Assembly: GCA_003551805.1 (NCBI GenBank)
Contig: PUNR01000193.1
Coordinates: 1-5,295 of the forward strand
Reading direction: 5' to 3'
Source: Loktanella sp.
GTDB taxonomy: Bacteria; Pseudomonadota; Alphaproteobacteria; Rhodobacterales; Rhodobacteraceae
Length of the DNA: 5,295 nucleotides
A program made the translations under genes and the position numbers. Positions 1-5,295 of the stretch are shown here, in pieces. The stretch's first letter is position 1, and every line of letters begins with the position of its first letter. Below the pieces are notes generated by a model, which saw only the letters and a program-made list of their open reading frames with translations, was not told the origin of the DNA and did no database searches.

Positions 1-585
1 CACGTCGCACATGGCACCGGCGCGGGAATAGACCTGTGCGGCCTCCTCCCCCGAAGCCCATGAATAGGGGCGGTAGTCGATATCAAGGATCAGCGGCAAA
101 CCTGCCGCTTTGGCCAGTTCAAACGCCAGAAACGTCGCACTGCGCGACGGATCTGCCGCGAAGACTGTGCCGGTGGTGATGAGTGCATCATAGGCGGCGT
201 AATCCACGGCGGTGACGTCGCTATCGGTCATCTGGAAATCGGCAGCGCCGTTGCGATAGATCACCGACTGATGATCCTCGATCCGGGTTTCCACGACGGC
301 CAGCGAATTGCGCGCCTCGCCCCCGACAGAGCGCACATGGGCCCGCCCGATCCCGTAATGATCGAGCTGGTTCAGCGCAAAGCGCCCGATTGCATCATCC
401 GACACGCAGGTCACAAGATCGGCCTTGCCGCCCAGCTTGCTGATCGCCACGCCGATATTGGCGGATGATCCGCCAAGGCAGGCAAAGAATTGCGTGGCTT
501 CTTCAGTCTTGGTGCCGGGGGGGTCGGGGTAGAAATCCATGCCCGCCCGCCCGATGATGACGAAACGATTGCCGTTGAGCTTCAT
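1..585 (-). CDS. iolC: 5-dehydro-2-deoxygluconokinase (PfkB family), N-terminal part, runs off the left edge
   Basis: This enzyme phosphorylates 5-dehydro-2-deoxy-D-gluconate at C6 with ATP in the cytoplasm, the step after ring opening by IolD in myo-inositol catabolism. The first 195 residues are visible; single-domain family members are usually about 320-345 residues, so roughly 60% is present. Reading from the ATG at 585, the protein opens with a beta strand (FVIIGRAGMDFYP, residues 8-20). A PfkB N-terminal signature follows at about 38-67 (LGGSSANIGVAISKLGG, then SDDAIG). DIDYRPYSW at 168-176 resembles the D-x-D-Y-R-P motif typical of IolC. The start is supported by a GGGGGTG ribosome-binding stretch inside the end of iolD. 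The gene begins one base after the iolD stop (TGA-C-ATG), so translational coupling is likely. The C-terminal half with the catalytic Asp lies outside the window, so intactness cannot be judged. The family call is firm; the IolC subfamily call rests on the motif and on the adjacent iolD. Confidence 0.93.
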   Translation of the reverse strand, partial: MKLNGNRFVIIGRAGMDFYPDPPGTKTEEATQFFACLGGSSANIGVAISKLGGKADLVTCVSDDAIGRFALNQLDHYGIGRAHVRSVGGEARNSLAVVETRIEDHQSVIYRNGAADFQMTDSDVTAVDYAAYDALITTGTVFAADPSRSATFLAFELAKAAGLPLILDIDYRPYSWASGEEAAQVYSRAGAMCDV

Positions 586-586
586 G

Positions 587-2458
587 TCACACCCCCTGCC
601 GCTGGCGGTCGCGGCCTGCCTCGGTCTCGGCATGTTTGGCGCGAACGGATGCGGTTTCGGACACCTGCGGTGTCCCAACTTCCCACCATGCGTGGCCTTG
701 GGTGGTCCAGCCGTCGTAAGGGTCCACCTGCATCACGATCACGCAGGTTTTGTCGGAGGCTTTTGCGCGCAAGAACGCCTCGCCCAGCTCTGCGGGGTTG
801 GCGACGGTCACGGCATCTGCGCCCATGGCGCGGGCATGCGCTTCGAAATCCACCACGAAAGGGTCGGGGATAGTCGGGCAATCAGCAATCAGGTTGTTGA
901 AACTGTCCTGTCCGGTGTTGTTCTGCAGCTTGTTGATGACGGCGAAACCGCCGTTGTCCAGCACCAGCACAATCAGTTTCTTCTGCGTCAGGACGGATGA
1001 ATAGATATCCGAGTTCATAAGCAGATAGCTGCCATCACCCACCAGCACGATGGTATCTTTGTCGGGTTCCTGTTCGGCCTGCGCGATGCGCGCGCCCCAG
1101 CCGCCCGCGATTTCATAGCCCATGCAGGAAAAGCCGAATTCGACATCGACCGTGCCGATATCCAGCGTGCGCCAGTTCGCCGTCACCTCGGCGGGGAGCC
1201 CGCCCGCGGCAGTGACTACGCGGTCGCGTTTATCGCAAAGCGCGTTCACGACGCCGATGGCCTGCGCATAGGAATTGGGCCGGTTCCCGTGGGCGACGTT
1301 GTCGGCGACATATGCATCCCACGTCTTGCGGTGGTCCTGCGCCGCTACTGTCCAAGTTTTGGGCGCAACATAGTCACCCAAGGCTGCGCCCAGCGCAGGC
1401 AAGGCGACTTTTGCATCGCCCACCACAGGCAGCGACATATGTTTGATCGCGTCGTGGCGGCCTACGTTCAGCCCGATGATCTGCGCATCCTTGGCAAAGG
1501 CGGTCCATGATCCGGTGGTAAAATCCTGCAACCGTGTGCCAACGGCCAAGATCACATCCGCCTGTTCCGCAATCGCATTGGCGCTGTCGGACCCTGTCAC
1601 ACCAATCGGGCCGATGTTCAGCGGATGATCCGCCAACAGATTGGCGCGCCCTGCGATCGTTTCGACCACGGGGATCCAGTAGCTTTCGGCAAAGGCGGTC
1701 AGTTCCGCGACCGCCCCGCCATATTGCACGCCGCCGCCTGCGATGATCATCGGGCGCTTGGCACCCGCCAACATGGCTGCGGCATCGGTAATTTCGCGCG
1801 CGTCGGGCATCTGGCTGCGGATGCGGTGCACGCGGCGGGCGAAAAAGCTGGTGGGATAATCATAGGCCCAGCCCTGCACATCCTGCGGCAGCGCGATAAA
1901 GGCAGGCCCGCAATCGGCAGGGTCCAGCATCGTGGCGAGCGCGGCAGGCAGCGACTGGATGATCTGCGCGGGATGGGTGATGCGGTCCCAATAGCGGCTG
2001 ACCGCCTTGAAGGCATCATTCACCCCAAGGGTCGGATTGCCGAAATGTTCAAGCTGCTGCAGCACAGGGTCCGGCAGGCGCGTGAGAAAGGTATCGCCAC
2101 ACAGCATCAGCATCGGCAACCGGTTGGCATGGGCCAGTGCCGCTGCCGTCAACAGGTTCGCCGTTCCCGGTCCAGCCGAGGCGGTGCAGAACATGAACCG
2201 CCGCCGCAGGTGGTATTTTGCATAGGCGGCGGCAGCAAAGCCCATGCTTTGTTCGTTCTGTCCGCGATAAAGCGGCAGAATATCCTGCACCGGATACAGC
2301 GCCTCGCCCAGACAGGGCACGTTGCCATGGCCGAAAATGCCAAAACCGCCACCGCAGATGCGGGTCTCGGCCCCGTCAATCTCGATGAACTGGTTGGCCA
2401 AGTAGCGCACGATGGCTTGCGCGGTGGTCAGGCGGATGGTCTTGCCTGTTGCGGTCAT
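587..2458 (-). CDS. iolD: 3D-(3,5/4)-trihydroxycyclohexane-1,2-dione acylhydrolase (ThDP-dependent), IolD
   Basis: IolD hydrolytically opens the ring of 3D-trihydroxycyclohexane-1,2-dione to give 5-deoxy-glucuronate, using thiamine diphosphate and Mg2+. The protein is 623 residues, the usual length. The N-terminal PYR domain carries the conserved Glu of ThDP enzymes at residue 69 (YRGQNEQSMGF). It continues with TASAGPGTANLL (92-103) and a central domain from about 225 (MIIAGGGVQYGG at 237-248). The C-terminal PP domain has the ThDP/Mg2+ motif GDGS at 474-477 and DNGGF at 501-505, 27 residues later. The tail DGWTTQGHAWWEVGTPQVS (582-600) is very characteristic of IolD. I chose the ATG at 2458 because AGGGAGG lies 5 bases upstream and homology begins at once. 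A longer in-frame reading to 2617 would cross the divergent promoter region and the start of the opposite gene. No frameshift or missing motif is seen. Identification is strong. Confidence 0.96.
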   Translation of the reverse strand: MTATGKTIRLTTAQAIVRYLANQFIEIDGAETRICGGGFGIFGHGNVPCLGEALYPVQDILPLYRGQNEQSMGFAAAAYAKYHLRRRFMFCTASAGPGTANLLTAAALAHANRLPMLMLCGDTFLTRLPDPVLQQLEHFGNPTLGVNDAFKAVSRYWDRITHPAQIIQSLPAALATMLDPADCGPAFIALPQDVQGWAYDYPTSFFARRVHRIRSQMPDAREITDAAAMLAGAKRPMIIAGGGVQYGGAVAELTAFAESYWIPVVETIAGRANLLADHPLNIGPIGVTGSDSANAIAEQADVILAVGTRLQDFTTGSWTAFAKDAQIIGLNVGRHDAIKHMSLPVVGDAKVALPALGAALGDYVAPKTWTVAAQDHRKTWDAYVADNVAHGNRPNSYAQAIGVVNALCDKRDRVVTAAGGLPAEVTANWRTLDIGTVDVEFGFSCMGYEIAGGWGARIAQAEQEPDKDTIVLVGDGSYLLMNSDIYSSVLTQKKLIVLVLDNGGFAVINKLQNNTGQDSFNNLIADCPTIPDPFVVDFEAHARAMGADAVTVANPAELGEAFLRAKASDKTCVIVMQVDPYDGWTTQGHAWWEVGTPQVSETASVRAKHAETEAGRDRQRQGV

Positions 2459-2463
2459 GTGAT

Positions 2464-2470
2464 CCTCCCT
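2464..2470 (-). promoter_or_regulatory. Ribosome-binding site of iolD
   Basis: On the minus strand AGGGAGG sits 5 bases before the ATG at 2458. It is a near-perfect Shine-Dalgarno sequence and decides the iolD start against the longer in-frame ATG at 2617. Confidence 0.85.
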
Positions 2471-2507
2471 TGCGGCGCGGATTGCTGGTTGCGCCGCCTT
2501 GCGACTC

Positions 2508-2535
2508 AGGATACCAATTTTGCAACCGGTTGCAA
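2508..2535 (-). promoter_or_regulatory. Candidate sigma70-type promoter for iolDC
   Basis: On the minus strand TTGCAA (2535-2530, 4 of 6 to TTGACA) is followed after 16 bases by TATCCT (2513-2508, 4 of 6 to TATAAT). Transcription would start near 2500, giving a leader of about 42 bases that carries the iolD ribosome-binding site. The -35 box and spacer lie inside the palindromic repeat, so a bound regulator would block polymerase. This is a pattern match only and no start site is known. A counterpart for the plus-strand genes is less clear: TTGCGC (2489-2494) with TACCAA (2512-2517) is a weak possibility. Confidence 0.5.
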
Positions 2536-2539
2536 CCGG
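2520..2539. promoter_or_regulatory. Palindromic operator, LacI-family style, between divergent inositol operons
   Basis: The 10-bp unit TTGCAACCGG occurs twice in tandem. This creates a perfect 16-bp palindrome, TTGCAACCGGTTGCAA (2520-2535), and a second overlapping perfect 14-bp palindrome, CCGGTTGCAACCGG (2526-2539). The first has the central CG and the A/T-rich outer half-sites common in LacI-family operators. Its position between iolDC and the plus-strand dehydrogenase gene, over the candidate iolD promoter, suggests one inositol-responsive repressor controls both directions. The regulator gene is not in the window. The palindromes are seen directly; the family assignment and the ligand are inferred. 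Confidence 0.75.
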
Positions 2540-2563
2540 CCTTATGCGGGGAGGGCACGAATC

Positions 2564-3679
2564 ATGCCACAGATCGGGATCGGCCTTGTGGGGGGCGGTT
2601 ACATGGGCAAGGCCCATGCTGTTGCCATGTCATCGGTGGGTGCCGTTTTCAACACTGCGCTGCGCCCAAGACTGGCTGTTGTGGCGGGATCAACGCCCGA
2701 ATCCTCTGAACGCTACCGCGCCGCCTATGGTTTTGCCCATGCCGCAGATGATTGGCGCGCCCTCGTCGCCCATCCAGAGGTCGAGGCCGTGGTTATCGCA
2801 TCACCCCAGACCACCCACCGCGCGATTGCCGAAGCGGCCTTTACCGCTGGCAAGGCCGTATTCTGCGAAAAACCGCTGGGCGCGTCGCTGGAAGACGCAC
2901 AGGCGATGGTCGCGGCGGCCAAGGCATCCGGCCTGCCCAATATGGTCGGCTTCAATTATGTCCGCACGCCCGCCACGCAATTCGTGCGGCAATTGCTGGC
3001 GGACGGCGTGATCGGCGACGTCACATGGTTTCGCGGTGAACATACCGAGGATTTTCTGGCTGACCCTTCCCTGCCCGCCAACTGGCGCTGCTTTGGCAGA
3101 CCCGCTGGCTGCATGGGCGATCTGGCACCGCATATGATCAACTGCGCGCTGGCACTGCTGGGCGATATCGCGGAATTGTCGGCCAAGGTCGAGACGATCC
3201 ACAGCACACGCCCCGGTCCCGCAGGTTCCGTGACCGTGGATAACGACGATCACGGCCAAATGATGGTGCGCTTTGCATCGGGTGTGATGGGGCATCTGTA
3301 TTTCAGCCGTGCCGCGACGGGGCGCAAGATGGGCTATGCATACGAAATCCACGGCACCAAAGGTGCGATCCGGTTCGATCAGGAAGACCAGAACGCCGTC
3401 TGGCTGTATCGCGCCGAGGGGCCAGAGGCCATGCGGGGGTTCACCAAGATCCTGACCGGACCCGCGCATCCTGACTTTGAACCCTTTTGCCAAGGCCCCG
3501 GCCACGGCACCGGCTATCAGGACCAGATCATCATCGAAGCGCGTGATTTCCTGCAGGCGATCCACACCGGCCAACCTGTCTGGCCCACCTTCCGCGACGG
3601 TCTGGCAGTGGCGCAGGTGATCGAAACCGCTTTCGCCTCGGCCGCTGACGGCCGCTGGCATTCTGTTCCATCTAACTGA
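2564..3679 (+). CDS. Gfo/Idh/MocA family NAD(P)-dependent dehydrogenase, inositol/L-glucose dehydrogenase-like
   Basis: This is a 371-residue cytoplasmic oxidoreductase. The N-terminal Rossmann fold has the dinucleotide-binding motif GGGYMGKAH at residues 10-18. The family's EKP motif is at 102-104, with the catalytic Lys at 103. The C-terminal substrate domain carries GDLAPHMI, giving the expected Asp186 and His190 pair. The later stretches STRPGPAG (214-221), YEIHGTKGAIRFDQE (260-274) and ILTGPAHPDFEPFC (296-309) resemble, from memory, the subgroup containing scyllo-inositol dehydrogenase and the Paracoccus L-glucose dehydrogenase LgdA. It probably oxidises an inositol isomer or related pyranose to the keto form. 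The start is set by GGGGAGGG (2548-2555), 8 bases before the ATG. An in-frame extension back to 1625 is antisense to iolD and not credible. It leads a plus-strand operon, with 13 bases to the next gene. The family is certain; substrate and cofactor preference are not. Confidence 0.9.
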   Translation: MPQIGIGLVGGGYMGKAHAVAMSSVGAVFNTALRPRLAVVAGSTPESSERYRAAYGFAHAADDWRALVAHPEVEAVVIASPQTTHRAIAEAAFTAGKAVFCEKPLGASLEDAQAMVAAAKASGLPNMVGFNYVRTPATQFVRQLLADGVIGDVTWFRGEHTEDFLADPSLPANWRCFGRPAGCMGDLAPHMINCALALLGDIAELSAKVETIHSTRPGPAGSVTVDNDDHGQMMVRFASGVMGHLYFSRAATGRKMGYAYEIHGTKGAIRFDQEDQNAVWLYRAEGPEAMRGFTKILTGPAHPDFEPFCQGPGHGTGYQDQIIIEARDFLQAIHTGQPVWPTFRDGLAVAQVIETAFASAADGRWHSVPSN

Positions 3680-3692
3680 AAAGGTCCCGTTC

Positions 3693-4583
3693 ATGACGAT
3701 CCGCATTGGCAATGCCCCCTGTTCATGGGGTGTCGAGTTTCCCGATGATCCGCGCAATCCACCGTGGCGCAACGTGCTGCGCGAATGTGCGGAGGCGGGC
3801 TATAAAGGCATCGAACTCGGCCCTGTCGGTTTCATGCCGGAAGACCCAGCCCTGCTGGCCGATGCCTTGGCCGAAAACGCGCTGGAGCTGATCGGCGGCG
3901 TTGTATTCCGCGCCTTTCACGACCCCGCGCAATGGGACAATGTGCTGGACGGTGCCGTGCGCACCTGCAAGGCGCTGGTGGCGCATGGTGCGCAGCATCT
4001 GGTGCTGATCGACAGCATCTCGCCGCGTCGCGCGCCGACGGCGGGCCGTGCGGCGGATGCCGAACAGATGGATGCTGCCGAATGGGCCGCGTTCCGCGAC
4101 CGGATCGCGCATGTGGCGCGGATGGGGGCCGAGGACTACGGCCTGACCGTGGGCATCCACGCCCATGCGGCGGGGTTCATTGATTTCGAGCCGGAACTGG
4201 ACCGCCTGCTGGACGAGGTGCCCGAGGATATCCTGAAAATCTGTTTCGACACCGGCCATCATTCCTACGCGGGCTTCGATCCGGTGGCCTTTATGCACCG
4301 CCACATCGACCGGATTTCCTATATGCATTTCAAGGATATCGACCCTGCGGTCAAAGCCGCCGCCATCGCCAACAGCACCGGTTTCTACGAGGCTTGCGGG
4401 CAAGGCATTTTCTGCAATCTGGGCAAAGGCGATGTGGATTTCCCCGCTGTGCGGCAGATCCTGCTGGATCACGGGTTCAGCGGCTGGTGCACGGTGGAAC
4501 AGGATTGCGACCCGACGCTGGATGTTTCGCCTATCACGGATGCGCGGGCCAATCGGGAATATCTGCAAAGCATCGGGTTCTAG
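3693..4583 (+). CDS. IolE-like TIM-barrel protein (inosose dehydratase or isomerase family)
   Basis: This 296-residue protein belongs to the xylose-isomerase-like TIM-barrel superfamily (sugar phosphate isomerase/epimerase, COG1082 type). It likely dehydrates or isomerises a keto-inositol, feeding IolD. It opens with IRIGNAPCSWGVEFPDDP (3-20). The barrel then shows GIELGPVGFMPEDP (39-52), GIHAHAAGF with His156 and His158 (154-162), FDTGHHSYAG with Asp186 and His189 (185-194), YMHFKDID with His212 (210-217), and VEQDCDP with Glu269 (268-274). Asp, His and Glu at these places are candidate metal ligands. GKGDVDFPAV (245-254) is also typical of IolE relatives. The N-terminus differs from classical IolE (B. 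subtilis type, about APIGW-NDD) and looks closer to the SWGV-FP-DP-R version known from actinobacterial inositol loci. It may therefore be the sole IolE or an accessory inosose enzyme. AAAGG (3680-3684) is 8 bases before the ATG; 6 bases separate it from the next gene. Confidence 0.85.
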   Translation: MTIRIGNAPCSWGVEFPDDPRNPPWRNVLRECAEAGYKGIELGPVGFMPEDPALLADALAENALELIGGVVFRAFHDPAQWDNVLDGAVRTCKALVAHGAQHLVLIDSISPRRAPTAGRAADAEQMDAAEWAAFRDRIAHVARMGAEDYGLTVGIHAHAAGFIDFEPELDRLLDEVPEDILKICFDTGHHSYAGFDPVAFMHRHIDRISYMHFKDIDPAVKAAAIANSTGFYEACGQGIFCNLGKGDVDFPAVRQILLDHGFSGWCTVEQDCDPTLDVSPITDARANREYLQSIGF

Positions 4584-4589
4584 GGGGCA

Positions 4590-5087
4590 ATGATGAAACT
4601 GAACTGGGGCATGATCGGCGGCGGCGAAGGCAGCCAGATCGGACCGGCGCACCGGCTTGGCGCGCAGGCGGATGGCAATTTCAATCTGGCGGCGGCAGCC
4701 CTTGATGCCGACCCCGTAAAGGGGCGCGCTTATGCGCAAAGCCTTGGGGTGGCACCCGACCGCGCCTATGGCGACTGGCGCGAGATGCTGGCGGGCGAGA
4801 CAGCGCGCGAGGACCGGATCGATCTGGTCACCGTCGCCACACCCAACGCCACGCATTACGAGATTACCAAGGCGTTTCTGGAGGCCGGCTTTCACGTGCT
4901 GTGCGAAAAGCCGATGACGATGACGGTGGAACAGGGCGAAGATATCGTGCGCACCGCCCGTGCGGCGGGCAAGATTTGCGCGGTGAATTACTGCTATTCC
5001 GCCTATCCGATGGTGCGCCAGATGCGCGCGATGGTCGAATCACTCTGCATCAAATCAGTTGGCGACCATGATGTTGATCACTCTTGA
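4590..5087 (+). pseudogene. Second Gfo/Idh/MocA dehydrogenase, 5' fragment disrupted near 5036
   Basis: The first ~149 residues are a normal N-terminal Rossmann domain: MIGGGEGSQIGPAHR (8-22), VATPNATHYEI (82-92), CEKPMTMT with the catalytic Lys (105-112) and AVNYCYSAYPMVRQMRAMV (131-149). At this point (codon 149, 5034-5036) family members continue with a Gly-rich loop and a ~230-residue substrate domain, for a total near 380-390. Instead 16 unrelated codons follow, to a TGA at 5085-5087. The substrate domain with the catalytic Asp/His is missing, so the product is almost certainly inactive. It is a different subgroup from the dehydrogenase at 2564 (GGGEGS versus GGGYMG). AGGGGG (4582-4587) is only 2 bases from the ATG at 4590 but 5 from the ATG at 4593, so the second Met is the likelier start. 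Only 6 bases follow the previous stop, so it was the third gene of this operon. A genuine insertion, a deletion or an assembly join would all look like this. Confidence 0.8.
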
Positions 5088-5088
5088 G

Positions 5089-5106
5089 GCGCAACGCCCG
5101 TTGCGC
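5089..5106. repeat. Perfect 8-bp hairpin just after the premature stop
   Basis: GCGCAACG (5089-5096) and CGTTGCGC (5099-5106) are perfect inverted copies with a 2-base spacer (or 7 bp with a 4-base loop). GTTTAA follows directly and a T10 tract begins 14 bases later (5121). It starts one base after the TGA of the truncated gene. It could act as a weak transcription terminator, but the long T tract is too far from the stem for a classical Rho-independent terminator. Confidence 0.45.
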
Positions 5107-5197
5107 GTTTAAGCCCGTCATTTTTTTTTTCGCCCACTTCACCCTGCAAAAACCAGTCATTTCGGCCCGCAATGGCTTATTGAAGCTGTTGCGCGCC

Positions 5198-5234
5198 CTC
5201 ATCGGCGCGGCACACTGCTGCCGTACGCGATGAG
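5198..5234 (+). promoter_or_regulatory. Two-step hairpin in the putative leader of the gene at 5254
   Basis: CTCATCG (5198-5204) pairs with CGATGAG (5228-5234). Inside it CGGCA (5208-5212) pairs with TGCCG (5219-5223), leaving a small internal loop and a 6-base apical loop (CACTGC). It ends 7 bases before the GGAGAA ribosome-binding site and is followed by CTTTTA. It could influence translation or stop transcription weakly. Only the complementarity is seen; function is inferred. Confidence 0.35.
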
Positions 5235-5253
5235 CTTTTACGGAGAACGCAGC

Positions 5254-5295
5254 ATGCCGAAAGACATTCCGGACGCGAGCAAGATGTTTACTGAC
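5254..5295 (+). CDS. Start of an unrecognised gene, runs off the right edge
   Basis: An ATG at 5254 opens a frame reading MPKDIPDASKMFTD to the window end. GGAGAA (5242-5247) lies 6 bases upstream, a good ribosome-binding site, so initiation here is plausible. An in-frame ATG at 5230 would add MSFYGERS, and the frame is open back to a TAA at 5110-5112, but no comparable ribosome-binding site precedes 5230. Fourteen residues are too few to assign a family. It could be a gene of a mobile element or an ordinary gene brought here by rearrangement. The start is moderately supported; the product is unknown. Confidence 0.4.
   Translation, partial: MPKDIPDASKMFTD

Larger units (their letters stand above)
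5037..5295. other. Foreign or rearranged segment joined to the interrupted dehydrogenase
   Basis: From about 5037 nothing matches the expected continuation of the dehydrogenase. GC falls to about 54% (137 of 255 by hand count over 5041-5295), against 67% in a 60-base sample at 4801-4860. The segment contains an 8-base direct repeat ATCACTCT (5039-5046 and 5077-5084), a GC hairpin, a run of ten T (5121-5130), a second hairpin and a gene start at 5254. An insertion-sequence end would explain the abrupt break, and GAATCACTCTGCATC at 5037 would then be the terminal bases. I do not recognise a known terminal repeat and the other end is outside the window, so a deletion or a chimeric assembly is equally open. 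Confidence 0.5.

Noticed and set aside
539..1000. Plus-strand frames over the ends of iolC and iolD
   Set aside because: They have low-complexity, shadow-like composition and lie opposite well-supported genes.
1528..1535. TGCAACCG half-site inside iolD as a second operator
   Set aside because: It is a single half-site without dyad symmetry within conserved coding sequence, and is expected by chance.
1625..2563. A 313-codon upstream extension in frame with the dehydrogenase at 2564
   Set aside because: It is antisense to iolD, crosses the divergent promoter, and shows no family resemblance. The Rossmann motif and a strong ribosome-binding site place the start at 2564.
2459..2617. N-terminal extension of iolD to the ATG at 2617
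   Set aside because: It overlaps the opposite gene and the operator. AGGGAGG before 2458 and the usual IolD length favour the shorter form.
2801..3772. Minus-strand frame of 323 codons opposite the first dehydrogenase
   Set aside because: It is antisense shadow with no domain resemblance, and it crosses the boundary between two plus-strand genes.
3723..4895. Long minus-strand frame of 390 codons opposite the IolE-like gene
   Set aside because: It is a shadow of GC-rich coding DNA on the other strand. It spans two real genes and has no recognisable motif.

Overview
The window is part of a myo-inositol catabolism locus, probably from an alphaproteobacterium of the Rhodobacteraceae type. That assignment rests on the high GC content, the compact gene spacing and the general look of the proteins, and it is an inference. 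Four genes are identified with good support, and one of the oxidoreductase genes is cut short near the right edge.

Left half (1-2458, minus strand): iolD lies upstream of iolC. iolD encodes the thiamine-diphosphate-dependent trihydroxycyclohexanedione hydrolase. iolC encodes the PfkB-family 5-dehydro-2-deoxygluconokinase and runs off the left edge. The two genes are separated by a single base and must be co-transcribed. Centre (2459-2563): a 105-bp divergent intergenic region holds two overlapping perfect palindromes made from a tandem 10-bp repeat (TTGCAACCGG x2). This looks like a LacI-family operator, and it overlaps a plausible iolD promoter.

Right half (2564-5036, plus strand): a tightly spaced set reads the other way. 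It consists of a Gfo/Idh/MocA NAD(P)-dependent dehydrogenase (371 aa), an IolE-like TIM-barrel dehydratase/isomerase (296 aa), and the first ~149 codons of a second, different Gfo/Idh/MocA dehydrogenase. A reasonable model is that the dehydrogenases oxidise inositol isomers or related polyols or sugars to inososes. The TIM-barrel enzyme then dehydrates or isomerises these, IolD opens the ring, and IolC phosphorylates the resulting 5-dehydro-2-deoxygluconate. No transporter, regulator, iolB or iolA is in view.

Right edge (5037-5295): homology of the second dehydrogenase stops abruptly near 5036. The frame closes after 16 unrelated codons, and the remaining ~259 bases are lower in GC (about 54% by hand count). 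They contain two hairpins, a run of ten T and the beginning of an unrecognised gene at 5254. This is a junction created by an insertion, a rearrangement or misassembly, and it is the most unexplained part of the window.
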